Positions 11,641 to 23,660 of a stretch of DNA of 64,000 nucleotides are shown piece after piece. This DNA is from Prochilodus magdalenae (Eukaryota > Chordata > Actinopteri > Characiformes > Prochilodontidae): contig JAMWET010001371.1 of NCBI GenBank assembly GCA_024036415.1, forward strand, positions 165,001-229,000, read 5' to 3'. Under the pieces are notes generated by a model. The model saw only the letters and a program-made list of their open reading frames with translations, searched no databases and was not told the origin of the DNA. Each line of letters opens with the position of its first letter. Within the stretch, counting starts at the first letter, position 1. Both the position numbers and the translations under genes were made by a program.

Positions 11641-12770
11641 CCTTTTCCAGACTGTCGTTTCCGCCTCACAGTCTTTGAGTAGCTTAGCTAATGAGTAAAG
11701 TCTGGGAAAAATTCGACTAGAAGTCTGTCAGAGGCAGCACGTCAGCCAGAAAGGAGGACAACATGGCACCCTCCCTGAATTACCATAACCGGGTGACACT
11801 GAGAACCATGCAGACATGTGCACACACACACACACCCAGCCACACACACCCAGCCACACACATATACAGTGTTGTCACAGCAGTTAGAGTGACAGTCAGG
11901 CTAATTAGAGAGGTTTTAATTTGCTGGGGGTTGATGGGGCTCATGATCTCCCCAAACTATGGGGCACGTCTGTGCGTGTGCTTGTTCGTGAGCTAGAGAA
12001 AGTGAAGGAGCACGGAGGAAAACTCGATTACTGACAGAGTCCATTTCAAGGTCTGCTACGTGTCTGTTTCAAGGGCAAGGGGAAGTCAGAAACTTTGAGA
12101 GCTTGACGAAAGCGAGTCTAGAGGCTGAAACCATCAGTGTTTACATGCGCACCGTTGATTTCTGCTGTTACCAGGTTATACAAGCGATAGTGTAAAACAG
12201 AACAATATCAAACTTATGACATCATCAGAAATCTGTAAAGACTCTGTCATATTTGGGGGCTCTCACGCTACATGGTTCATTCAGTTATTACTCCCAACCA
12301 AGAAACCCTTGTCTAAAATAACTGTACTCGTCTATCCCTTCGCCCTCAGATGCCAATGTTCCGATGTTCAGCAGCCCTGCCTGGATGTTCATGGGGTGGG
12401 CTCCGTCTCTGCCTTCCCAATCCTGCAGGATCTGCCAGGGTCTTGATGCTCCAAGGCCTGGACCAAAGACAGGGTCTTACAGTGGCAAGCTGTTTTGCTG
12501 TTCTGTGCTCTCCTGTCTCTCTCTCTGCACCTCCCTGTCCCTAGGTGGAGCTGTCTGGTAATGCCCAATGCTGTGTGTGAGGCCCTTCCTGGGGGGAAGA
12601 TGAGGAGAGGTGGGAAACTGAGGAGGAAGAAAACCCTGCTCAGCTTTCCATGTGCTGACAGTATGTGTGTTGGTGCTGTTGGGTCATTAGTGACTGGTGC
12701 TGAGACACTGTGTGTATCTTGGTTCCTGACTGTAAATACTTTCTCTTGTTACTGTCACTGACCTAAAGGG
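11641..12770. other. No gene recognised; short CA tract
   Basis: A short CA-rich tract lies at 11818-11868. Overlapping ORFs in three frames at 12216-12761 look like a GC-richer patch rather than a gene; no domain is recognised. Confidence 0.45.
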
Positions 12771-13065
12771 TTTGAACCATGATGAGAGCATGCTTTCTGA
12801 ATAACCCACTCATTGTCACAAAGCATCCATGGCCTGGGAGTAATTAGAACCTCCTTTACAAAATCTGACCTCTAAAAAAATCAAGAGAAAGGAAAGCAAT
12901 GTATTCAATAAAATACATATGCAGCATGGTGTGCCACAAGGCTCTGTTTTAGGGCCACTTTTATTTTCCCGATTTAGGCTGGCACTGATTACAGTTACCC
13001 ACCACCTTCTTCTTATCTGCACTAAGAAGTTCGAATTCATAAATGTCGTATTGGCTACAAGCTTT
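12771..13065 (+). pseudogene. LINE reverse-transcriptase relic, copy 2 (no array)
   Basis: 12771-12835 matches 10681-10745, and 12859-13065 matches 11446-11633, including the QHGVPQGSVLGPLLFS block at 12922-12969. The ~185-bp array that separates these parts in copy 1 is replaced here by about 23 bp. This copy therefore represents the unexpanded or collapsed form of the same sequence. Confidence 0.8.
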
Positions 13066-13078
13066 TACCTATAAAATA

Positions 13079-13611
13079 CAGGGGTTGGACAATGAAACTG
13101 AAACACCTGGTTTTAGACCACAGTCATTTATTAGTATGGTGTAGGGCCTCCTTTTGCGGCCAATACAGCGTCAGTTGGTCTTGGGAATGACATATACTGC
13201 GTCCTGCACAGTGGGCAGAGGGAGTTTAAGCCATTCTTCTTGCAGGATAGTGGCCAGGTCACTACGTGATGCTGGTGGAGGTTCGTCCTTCTTGCTGGTA
13301 TGCTGACATTACCCTGGATACCATGGCTCTTGATACATCACAAAGACTTGCTGTCTTGGTCACAGATGCGCCAGCAAGACGTGCACCAACAATCTGTCCT
13401 CTTTTGAACTCTGGTATGTCACCCATAATGCTGTGTGCATTGCAGTATTTTGAGCAGAACTGTGCTCTTACCTGCTAACTGAACCTTCACACTCTGCTCT
13501 TACTGGTGCAATGTGCAGTTAATGAAGATTGGCCACCAGGCTGGTCCAATTTAGCCATGAGACCTCCCACACTAAAATGACAGGTGTTTCAGTTTCATTG
13601 TCCAACCCCTG
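13079..13611 (-). mobile_element. Complete non-autonomous Tc1-like element, 533 bp
   Basis: Both ends carry a perfect 31-bp inverted repeat (13079-13109 and 13581-13611) starting CAGGGGTTGGACAATGAAAC. TA dinucleotides on both sides (13077-13078 and 13612-13613) fit the Tc1 target-site duplication. Read on the minus strand, the inside keeps a broken transposase N-terminus with the helix-turn-helix. It then jumps at about 13275 to a C-terminal part reading PPASRSDLATILQEEWLK-like sequence; the DDE catalytic core is gone. The element could only move with a transposase supplied in trans. A second copy with the same junction lies at 57292-57799. The intact inverted repeats suggest a fairly recent insertion, placed directly after the LINE relic. 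Confidence 0.93.
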
Positions 13612-13789
13612 TACATATATATTTTATGTTTCTGTTTGAAGAAAAGCTTTGCAGGAACCAAAGAATTCGCTTACACTGTGGCAGTGGATTATAAATCACT
13701 ACATTACCTGTGGACATAGTCCTTTTAATAGAAGCATTCAGATTCACAGAATACACTATATGTGTAGGAAATGAACATACTGCATAAAC
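13612..13789. other. No feature recognised
   Basis: Short spacer between two transposon copies, AT-rich. Confidence 0.4.
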
Positions 13790-13859
13790 TACACTCAGCA
13801 CCAGAAGAATAACCCAGCTGTGCCCAAAAGGAATCATCCGACTGGGATAAAACTTGGTG

Positions 13860-14400
13860 CACAGGTTTGCCATCATGAGACATCCAAATGAGCCAACAGC
13901 CACTACTGCAGACATTCAATGAGCAATGATGCCATCCATGAGTCATCCTGTTAGTGCTACCACCATTGGCAGATGGATACAAGACACAGGACTACATGCT
14001 AGCAGACAGTTACAACAACTGCCATTAACACCATATCAGCATCACCAAAGGCTGCAATGGTGTAGAGCCAGACTGTCATGGAGTGACTCAGAATGGCAGC
14101 AGGTCATTTTCAGCAATGAGTCTCGCTTTTTGTCTTTTTGTGGAGATGTTGAATGAATCCGTGTGTGAAGGCACCGTGGTCAGCGCCAAGATCAATGGTT
14201 TGTTGTCACATGTCCAGAAGGCCAGATGTCACTCCACCTCCACCTTCTCTACCCCGAAATCTGCAGGAACTGTGTGAGGATATTCAAGCTGCATGGCATG
14301 GATTATCACAGGACACCATTAGGAACTTCAGGATCTTCCTTCCGAACAGCATTGCACTCTGACACTTCCTTCTGACATTAGAACGTCTGACATTGTGACA
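13860..14400 (+). pseudogene. Tc1-like relic, group X
   Basis: The plus strand reads TIGRWIQDTGLHASRQLQQL, then HHQRLQWCRARLSWSDSEWQ and VIFSNESRF, where the usual first catalytic Asp of the (D/N)ESRF motif reads as Asn. After a stop and frameshift at 14156 the C-terminus follows (HVQKARCHSTST, then HGMDYHRTPLG in another frame). The segment between the first catalytic site and the C-terminus is largely deleted. Confidence 0.8.
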
Positions 14401-14489
14401 AATTACAGCCCCTCTTCACTACAATAAATGATCAAAACCTTACAGAATAAAATTGTTCCATCTAAGCAAGCAGTCCACCTTACCTTTAA

Positions 14490-14820
14490 GAGGTCATCCT
14501 CAGTGACGAGTCTCGCTTAATGGACACCACCAATGAAACTGTGTGGTCAGCACCCGGATGAACGTCCAGAAGACTTGGTGTCACTTCACCTCCATCCCTA
14601 CTACACCATCTGCATGAACTCTGTGAGGATATTCAAGCTGCATGGGATGGATTATCACAGGACACCATTAGGAACATCTACAACTCCATGCCGAGACGTC
14701 TGGCATGTTTAGCCATACTGAGAGACAGACTTCTGTATGTGTAGCTGAATAAATATTCCCCATATCAGTCTACACTGATCATCAGTTATTATTCCTGGTG
14801 ACCTTTATCTTCCTTCCCAA
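14490..14820 (+). pseudogene. Tc1-like relic, group X, second adjacent copy
   Basis: A second group X copy lies in the same orientation just after the first. It holds 'gacgagtctcgct' (DESRL-type motif), the C-terminal region, and the stop and 3' end with 'tgaataaatattccccatat'. The end, 'ttattcctggtgacctttatcttccttccc', is shared in reverse with 23.11-23.15 kb. Either a tandem insertion or a broken nested pair explains the arrangement. Confidence 0.7.
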
Positions 14821-15825
14821 CAGCACTGCAGCCCCACACTTCTATCTGGGTTGACCTCTACAATACCAATAGCCCTTTTTTCTGTAGGCCAATGAACTGT
14901 TTCCGTAATCCGATTTTTGGGAAGGTTTTTGATTATGTTCTACAGGAGCGTGCTGAAAGATGGGAATCGGGCACATGAGACTAAAAACAGAACAGCTTGG
15001 ATGTGTAAACATGCCAGCATGTTTGACATCAAAAGCTCCTCATACACAGGCCTACATACCGCAACACATGGTGACACTGTGGAGTTATTTTAGCTCCTGG
15101 CAGGTCAGGAGCTCTCAGTGAACTTCCAATACGAGTTCTGGGAGTTCACAGGAAAAGAGATGTTCACCACGGCACGCCTTGGAAGAGAAACAAAATACTT
15201 TCCCTGGTGAAATGACCTGATCTGAGCCGTCTGCTGTACTGTTATAAAGGTGCAAGGTCAAAACTGAAGAAAATCAGTACGAAGCACTCTAATATGGATT
15301 TGATTGTGAATCAGCTAAGCAGAAAGATTACAGTTTGTCATTTTGAATGGTTGGAGGGCAAACCCACAGGAAATCAGCACAAAGGACAGCCCCAAATACA
15401 AGCACCACTTTCTGAATGGCATTAAAGCCACCTTCATATGCAGCCGGCTGCTGACAATATGGTGAGTACTGCACGTAGGTTTCTGTGATGCCATCATATT
15501 AGGCCAGTGGCTGGCATACATTCACTCCTGTCCTGAAATAGGTGACATGGTACTGTAAATGGGCCACTGCTCCATATAATTGACACATGATTGATTCCGT
15601 GCACAAATAGATGGTCTGATTGCATTACTACCCTTCACAGGTGTGTCAGTGTAAAGGCATTGGCTGTTGGGCGTGGCCTTGTAATACGTTTATCCTATAT
15701 GTATTGTATTCAATACAAAATAAGGCATCAGTAAATCATAGTCTTGTGACCCTCACATGACCTTAGGCTGACTAAAGCACTAATCAGATAATGCCTCGTT
15801 TACCAGGACTAGATGTACATCCTAC
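14821..15825. other. No gene recognised
   Basis: Only short ORFs without domains are present; no repeat structure is evident. Confidence 0.45.
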
Positions 15826-16650
15826 GGCCAAAAGTATGTGGACACCCCTCCGAATTATGTAGATCAGCTGTTTCAGCCAGACCCCCAAAAGCACATAGCC
15901 ATTCAGTCTCCACAGATGAACACTGGCAGAAGAATAGGACAACCTGAAAAGCCCAGTGACTTTAAACGTGGTTAGGATTCCCTCTTAGCTGCAAGACAGT
16001 TCATGAAGTTTTCACCCTCCTACATTTGACCCTGTCAGCCAGATGTGCTAGTACTGTGAATTAGAGGCATGTAGGATCTACAGCAGCTCAGGCACGAAGC
16101 AGAAGACCCTACAAAGTCACAGCCAAATGCTGAATCTCAAAGTGTTGCGTTCTGTTGCATCACTCATTGCAGACGTCCAGACGACCCCTGGAAGAAACAT
16201 CTGCACAAGAACTGTGCATTGGGAGCTTCGTGAAATAGGCTTCCATGGCAGAGCAGCTGCACACACGCCAAAGATCACTACGTGCAATTATAAGGACCAT
16301 CTGGAGTGGGGTAAACTGGAAACGTGTTCTGTGATCTCTCAAGTGATAAATCAGCCTTCGCTATCTGGCAGTCTGGTGGATGAATCGGGATTTGGTGGAT
16401 GCCAGAGCAATGCAATGATACCAGAATGCATAGGTGCCAGGGGTAAAGTTTGGTGGAGGAAGGATGATGAAGTCTGGGGCGCTTAGTTGCAGTAAGGCAT
16501 GATGTGTACACAACATCCAAAAATACTCTGGGCCTTTATCAGTTCTGCACAACATGACTACGTACCTGTGCACAAAGCAGGGTCGTGATTTGACTACTCT
16601 GAGGTGGAGGATCTCCAGACGGAGCCCTGAGTTCAACCCCACCGAAGGCC
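15826..16650 (+). pseudogene. Tc1-like transposon relic, group Z
   Basis: The 5' terminus 'ggccaaaagtatgtggacac' starts near 15829. A decayed N-terminal region follows (around 15890-16250, with 'cagtctccacagatgaacac' shared with 31.8 kb), then a central coding region near 16375-16480 reading DESGFGGCQSNA. This corresponds to the DE(S/T)-F motif after the first catalytic Asp and to the VWW block. Around 16560-16640 the second catalytic region reads VPVHKAG, with the following PNPIE-like motif degraded. There are many stops and no 3' inverted repeat. Confidence 0.72.
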
Positions 16651-16789
16651 GATTTCGAGCCAGGACACAGAATATGCTGCTCTCGTTCATGTAGGAGCGT
16701 TTGCTTGTTTGACTGATCACATCTTCCATTTGACTGACCTTGCAACAGCCTCATGAAACCATCTGTAACTTTCCATTATGGACTAGTAA

Positions 16790-17885
16790 GACGTGTTGTT
16801 GGGTCACTACCTTTAACAATGGCCACAGGCGCAGCGGGTGAATGGAACAATGCGAGAATTTGAATTCACATACAGAGATGTGCTTATAATACATGCTTGA
16901 GACAGTTGGGTTTTCTTTTCCCCACTATTTTAGAGGCACTTGAGGCAGGGCACTGACTATCCCAGGGCTATTGGGGGTATAGCACCAGATATTACATTAA
17001 CAGCTAAAGCACCAATGATAGATTATGGAAAAAGAGAGGAATTCCAACCACTCTAGGCTTGAGGTGGGTTCACTTACACAGTCTACTAATACGTTTTCTG
17101 CATCGGTAACACGGTTATGATTGTATGGCGCTCTGCCATTTGGGGTGGTGTGCGCAATCAGCTAGAGTTAACCTCATTTATGTCATCTGCATTTCGAATG
17201 CATGTTACGGCTGCACCACGGAGCATTAGGCTGTGCTCATGTACGTACGTGTAGCTTGGCGTGTTTATATAAGGCCTCATTATGCCATTATATAGCTGAA
17301 AGGTCAGACACAGCAGATCAATCAATCGCCACCGAAGGACAAAGGACATCCACCATGCTGCCATCCACCAACATGACTCCTATGTATTGCAGTTTGGAGA
17401 TTTTCTGGTGGAACTCCAGACCAAACCACAGCAAATAACTCACAAGCGGAACTATATTTAACCTTAGCATGCACTCTTCCTCCAACCAACCCCCTCCCAC
17501 CCACATGTAGCGCACATAGCAACAATGAGACAAGTCCCTGGACTATAAACTGAAAAAGCAGAAAGAAATGAAAGGCGGAAGGAGTTCGAATGATGGGGGC
17601 AGCGAGATGAAATTAGCTTCCGAATTAGCATAATTATTGGGCCAAGATTGTAGGGCATCTATGGGTGGTTTTTTTTTTCTTCCTTTTCATTCCTACGACA
17701 ACTGTTCGCTCAATATTCATGATTTTCCTTTGGCAGGCTGATCAAGCTTCTCTCGGCGCATGAAAGCAAGTTCATGCCAGTAACGGTTGTAACACATGCA
17801 GTACACGGAATTTAGGCTACTGCTTCAACCACAAGCAAAGATCATACAGTTCCATTCGAGTCCTTCTCTACTAGTCTAATCAACT
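16790..17885. other. No gene recognised
   Basis: No coding or repeat signal that I can classify; several small ORFs near 17200-17660 overlap in different frames on both strands. Confidence 0.45.
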
Positions 17886-17888
17886 ACA

Positions 17889-18405
17889 CCAGGGGTCCTC
17901 AACTATTTCAGCCCATAGGCCCACCTGATATTAGCTACAAAGCAGAGCGGCCCACCAGAAAACTAGAACCAATTTATAGAAACACAATATAGAGAAATTC
18001 AAACAAGGGAGTCCATCAGTTTCATTTGTATTCGTACATTAATATGCATATATTAATATTAATATACATAATATGGTTATACAGTATGCATGGCAACTGC
18101 CTCCACCTTGGTAGAGGCCCATAACCCACTAGAGGATGCTTCATGGCCCACTGGTGGTCTGTGGTCCAGAGGTCAGATTGTTCCTCGGTGCACAAATAGA
18201 AGTATAGAGCAGTCTGAATGCTTGTTGATAGATTAGCAGATTAGCCTGTGCAAAGTTTCAAACGCTGCCTTCACTCTTAACAATAGAAGCCGCTCCCCCC
18301 AGACCCCCTCAACAGACCCCATTCTCTATCCGAACTCAGACCACATAAAGAGACAGCAAAAATGTGGGGGACCCTGAGGACCGGTTTGAAAGCCACTGCC
18401 CTGCA
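17889..18405. mobile_element. Possible hAT-like non-autonomous relic
   Basis: The word 'caggggtcctcaact' at 17890, followed by 'cccataggcccacc', resembles the terminal and subterminal sequence of many fish hAT elements. Later words 'tggtggtctgtggtcc' (18150-18165) and 'gaccctgaggaccggtttg' (18369-18387) fit the other end. No 8-bp target duplication was found, so this is weak. Confidence 0.35.
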
Positions 18406-19195
18406 AACCTTTCCGAACACTAAGACACTGGGCTTTAGCGCGCCACGGCTGCTCCTTCAAGGGCATCGCTTGGCACTGTGGCACCTTTCTGAGATTGCTA
18501 CTCTAGCGCCTGAACAATCTGATACCTGGACGTTTGCCAAACTGACCTTAAAAGCCCGTTGGCCAACACCGCGTCCCTGGGATTTACAGCAGGTGACTGA
18601 CTTAGCCAGACAACAGTGTCCCAGTTCTTTGGCTATGAAAAATGCCTCGTGTCCCAGGGAGTATTTTGGGTTGCTGCCCTGGCACATGATAGAGCTTCGA
18701 GGCGTTTGGTCTGACCTGAGCAGACAACCCATTTTATGTAGAACCCGTCGGAACGTAGAGGCTGCAGGGATTACTGGGACAGCGGTTAATGCTACCGAAC
18801 GCCGGAGCTGTGTCTTCGGTTTATGTGAATGGCAGGTAAGAGCTGAGATCTGGTAAGTTCATTTGGTGGCTCATCATCATGCCCACAGTGAAGTACGAAG
18901 GTGGGTCAGCTCCTCAGGAGCGTTCTCTGGAGGGAAGCAGCACTCCTGAACCTTCCCTATTCGTACACAATTCATCCAGCCGTGGACTGGACAAGGTCTT
19001 CAGTAATGCTTCTGCAGGACAGATCAGATGCTAGTTAGCATTGCCTGCTAATTATGAATGATACAGGCTGCAAACATGATAATACACCCCATAATAATCC
19101 TATACGGTAGTTGGAGCTCATAAAGCTGGCCAGTGAGTGGAAGTACAAGGTCCGCGTGTCTAATCAATTGGATGCTGGGCATATGAAGTGAGGCT

Positions 19196-19246
<51 letters not shown>

Positions 19247-20690
19247 ATATGTCTGTGTAGCTGTGAGGAAGATGTTACAGGAATAACGGAAACCGTCTTC
19301 AGACACATTGGTCTGAAACGCCGCCCGTAGACTCTCGCTACAATGTGCCATGGTGGCAGCACAAAGTCTGCTCCTGAAGAAAAGCCCAGATTTCCGTGGA
19401 CCAAACCAAAGCGGAGGGTGATTCAATACGGTGGAGCAATAAAGCCTGCAGCAGGGGAACGAAGGAGAGGGGGAAAAACAGATCAAAAGAAATGACAGGA
19501 CGGAATAGAAGAGTGAAGGATGAGCGAAACTCCTCCTGGGCTCCTCTAATCTTTTTAGCGGGCCTCTAACTCTGCTCCAAACTCCTTCTGGAACATTCTG
19601 AGCAACGGTGATAGGCTAGCTTATGAGAACTAACGTGATAACGCACACACATGCACACGGTCTGCCGAACAGCGATACACCCACACGAGTTTGAATGCAC
19701 TCGGCCAACGGGGGGAACGAGAGCGAGAGAAAAGGAAAGAGAGAGAGGGAGAGCGAGGGGGGTGTTGGGTTTATGAGAGTTAATGCGATCAGAGGTATTG
19801 TTATCAAGTTGGAGGACATATACCGGGGGGGTCTCGGAGGGATCGTATAGAGGAGCTACTCAGATCCGGGGTTGGTGAAGCACCCTCTGCTCTACCACAC
19901 CTGGACCAACTCATCAGGGATCTGTAACCGGGGGAAGCGTTAAGGCTCTGGTGAACAATGCTCCGGGCCTGGACACGAGGCATTCTGCTCACACTTTACT
20001 CGTCTACTGTGGTGTGTAGGCGACCAACAGACCTTGAATTCGGGAAATGCAAGAGAGAGAAAGAGAGAAAGAAGGAGGAAGGAACAAAAGAACAACAGGG
20101 CTTTTAAGACTGGCATTTATAAATGAGCTCTGTTCAGCCAGGGCTGGATTTAGTGATCCTGATGCTCCAGGCTAAAGACAGCGATGGGGGCCCCTGGATG
20201 TCTGGATTTTTAAATTAGCTGGGCTCCTGCATGGTGCAACTCTCCGCCCTGGTAAAGTTGATATCCGGGCAGGTGAGATCATTTGAAAGTGATGTGCAGT
20301 ATATATAACGATGTTGATCTGAACAATGGCACCAATCAATCAACCACCCACTCATCATCTAGGCCAGTTCATCCTTCTGGGTCATGCTGGATGCTGGAGC
20401 CTATCCCGGCGCTCACTGAGCGGAAGGAAGAAGCACCCTGGCCAGGCCGCCAGGCCATCACCGATTGAAATGTACTGTACTGTGCATGCCTAGGGATAAC
20501 AGGCAGCGGCCATGATGGCTCCAACTAGAACCCAGTGAACCCAGAAGAGTGTGCTGAACAGGGCTGTAGGGTAATGAAGCACAGCTGCTAGAGTACCTAT
20601 GCTTTCCCTGAGGATCAGTATTTTGGGCTTTTGGGCTCCATTAGAGTTAAAAGACTTTCAAGAGGGCAGCACGGGAACGCCCTCACCTGG
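18406..20690. other. No gene recognised; (ATG)n microsatellite
   Basis: About 13 ATG trinucleotides run at 19200-19239. A 164-codon plus-strand ORF at 18362-18856 and a minus-strand ORF of 118 codons over the microsatellite show no domain. GA-rich simple sequence lies at 19720-19762 and 20050-20080. Confidence 0.5.
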
Positions 20691-20754
20691 ATAAGCTGTA
20701 AGGTTATGTTACTGGCCAGCGTGATCGTGGCACTGCAGAGTTCAAACAAGGCAT

Positions 20755-21480
20755 GATAGTGGGCGTCGGATGGATGGGACATTCCATTTCCAAAGCTGTG
20801 CTAGCATTTAACATTCACATCATACATCATAGAAGGCATCCATGGGATATGGCAGCACAAGACCCACCAGAGAGCCTCTGTTAACACCATGACATGTGGT
20901 CTGATGGGTCACGGTACCAGTTGTTTAGGCTAAGGGCTTGTGTATGGTGCAGACCCATTGAAGCTCTTGAGGCAACATCACTATGTGCAAAGCCAAGTCT
21001 CGGCATGTAAAGCACTGGATTCTGGAGCACCTATCTAGTTCTGGCATCTGTCTGATGGGTGAATCTGGGTTTGGTGGATGCCGGGAAAACGCCACCTATC
21101 CGAATAATGGGCCTGGGGTTGTTTCTTCAGAGTTTGAGCCCCTCAGCCCCTTTGTAAGCCCCTTCTTAAGGTTGATGTTATTGTTACAGTGTATAAAGCC
21201 TTATCAGACAATGAAATGCCTCCAGCTACTGTGGCAGCAGACTGGGGGAGAACCCTTCCAGTACATGACAGTAAGCCTGTGCACAAAGCCAGCTCCATAT
21301 AGCCATGGTGTTATGAGTCTGGTATGGAGGAACTGCAGTGGCCTACAAAAGCCCCTACCTTGACCCCACTGAACACCTGTGAGATGAATGGGAACATCTG
21401 AGGGGGCAGATCCATATTACAGGCATGGGGTACTCACATAGGTGTAACTGTTAGGTGTCCTCATACTTTTGGCCATATGA
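20755..21480 (+). pseudogene. Tc1-like transposon relic, group Z, second copy
   Basis: The central motif reads GESGFGGCRENAT at 21058-21098, parallel to 16378-16410 in the other group Z copy. The second catalytic region survives as 'ctgtgcacaaagccagctcc', and 'cccactgaacacctgtgaga' is the PTEHL(W)-like block at about 21364. The 3' inverted repeat 'ggtgtcctcatacttttggc' lies at 21454-21473. The coding frame is broken throughout. Confidence 0.75.
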
Positions 21481-21542
21481 TATACATATGTAAAACATAT
21501 TGGCGGTAGAGAAATATGGTGGCCAAAAGAATGAGGACACCT
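21454..21542. repeat. Inverted pair of Tc1 ends (potential hairpin)
   Basis: Arm 21454-21478 and arm 21514-21542 are inverted copies of the group Z terminus, differing by a 3-bp insertion and one substitution by eye. They are separated by about 35 bp of AT-rich sequence. This could be the ends of two elements lying back to back. Confidence 0.7.
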
Positions 21543-21544
21543 AT

Positions 21545-23099
21545 GTGCGTTTGTAAGCATTGGCCCACACTTCCCATGTTGGTATTTCTGGTGGGCTGAG
21601 TGATATTTTCTGCAGCTTAGTTCTCTTGGATGAACTGCTGACAGGACAGAAACAATGTTTATATACACCTTTATATAATGAAAAGCAGGGCAATCTAATT
21701 TCTCCAGCATTGAACCTCCTTACATCCATCAGAGAATCCGCTCAGGCCGCCTTTCACCCCACGTTCAGGCCTCAGAACTCAAGCACCCGAGCAGATGAAG
21801 GGAAGCGCACGCACCCCGGCCTGTCCACATCATCAGCTTAACGCTCACATACACACTCATTTTGAGTGACAGGAGTCACGCTGCTTTAGATGACCCCCGT
21901 CTCTATCGCTCTTATTGCTAAGCCTCTGTGCTTATACCCGTGGGAGCGGCGCCGTCTCCTACATTCTCTAGTTTAAAATGCCAAACTGGGCAGAGAATAG
22001 ATACCAAAAGCACAATGGCAAGACAGCGAGCGATATCTCCGTCCTCATCTTCAGCACAGGCACGCTGCTCCTGCGGGGACGAGCACTGATGCCTTGACAC
22101 CATGTCCACCATGTGCTGTCAAGCAGGCTATACGGTGGCAAACTTCACTTGCTAGTGCCACCCTTGATGGTCCAAAACTGTCTGGCTGTCAGCTGCCATT
22201 AGCCCCGGAGTGCTCTGTTCATCCAACTCAATTTCGCTTTGATTTTGTCAGAGGGGCCGCCCAAACAGGTTGACATTGACAAGAGAGCACTTTAAGGCCT
22301 TTCTGTGCCAGGGAGCAGTTATGCCATTCGCTTCTATCATGCCGTATCACACGGGGATGGACTGGGATCAAATATTTGCCATGCCCAACCACATCGCTGC
22401 TGTGAAAAGCAAAAACAAGTATCTCCAAAATGGCAGCTTTGCAGGAGAGGGCAAAAACCTCATTTGACTTTATTGTAAGTTAAGGACACTGGACTCTGGG
22501 CCATTCACCATGACATTCCCAGCAGCTGCTGTGTTCAAATCATGCGTAAAAGTATAAATGGAGATACATGTTTTTCATTGGACAGCAACGCTTCACTCCT
22601 CCACGTCTGTGATGGTTGTGCTGCTCAGGAATAGGGATTATTACCATTATTAGATTACACACTGTTATATGCATGCACAGCCATTGCGGAAGACCAGTAG
22701 GTGATTTTTCCCAACTCTATTGGGAATCGTTTCCTGTCTGGGCCCTGAGGTCCAACACTAAATGGCACAATTAATGCATTTATCGTCTCCTTATAAGCTG
22801 CTGATTCATGGTAAACGTTGCCGTGTGCCTTGGTGTAATTATATTTTGTTCTCCAATTAACACGCCTGTGTTCAGAAGGGATGACGAATGTGACTAAAGT
22901 GCTGCTCACATGGGATTAGTGTTATATAGGGAGGGAGGGTAATGTAACGGACGAATGTTGGTGAAGCATGTTGATATTCTGAAGCCTTGATGCCCATGAA
23001 TAAGCATTTACCTATGTTCTGAGTTCCACATCAAGCTGCTCTAGATTCCCCTACCTCAGGTGTACGACTACAAAGGAATAGCTGCTCCCAGAAGGAGGT
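21545..23099. other. No gene recognised
   Basis: Short ORFs only. Nothing in this stretch resembles a known domain or the repeat families of the window. Confidence 0.45.
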
Positions 23100-23104
23100 G
23101 TGGG

Positions 23105-23660
23105 AGTGCGGTGGTGTTGGGAAGGAAGATAAAGGTTACCAGGAGCAATAACTGATGACACATTTGGACGATATGGGGAATATTCACTGAGCTACACATA
23201 CCGAAGTCTGTCTCTCAGTATAGCATTGGGCCGCCATGTTTGCTAACCCAAAATGTCAGACCCTCAGCATGGAGTTGTAGAGGTTCCCAATGGTGTCCTG
23301 TGGTAATCCATCCCATGCAGCTTCAATATTCCCACACAGTTTCTGCAGAGGGTGTGGTAGGGGTGGAGGTGGAGTGACACTAGGCCTTCTGGACGTACAA
23401 CTTGGTGCTGACCATGGTGCATCCACACACGGATTCGTTGGTCGTCTCCACCAAGACAAACAAGGGACTCTGAAGATGACCCGCAGCCAGTCTGAGTCAC
23501 TTCTGAGACAGTCTGGTACCACACCATTGCAGTCTGTGGTGAAGTTGACGTGGTGTTGAGAACAGCCGGCGTAACAGTCTGTGTGCATGTAGTCCTTGCG
23601 GCTTATAGGATGGCTCATGGAGGGCATCACTACATTCTGAATGTCCGCAAACGTATATGT
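23105..23660 (-). pseudogene. Tc1-like relic, group X, third copy
   Basis: Minus strand: N-terminal side near 23630 reads MMPSMSHPIS, and the coding region covers QSDSDWLRVIF-like text. The C-terminus contains KLCGNIEAAWDGLPQDTIGN and SLYNSML at about 23270. The non-coding end (23105-23240) matches 14.70-14.82 kb in reverse, including 'gaaggaagataaaggttacc'. Frameshifts separate these parts. Confidence 0.78.

Noticed and set aside
18362..18856. 164-codon plus-strand ORF
   Set aside because: No recognisable domain, start context or exon structure, and an overlapping antisense ORF of 91 codons; most likely chance.
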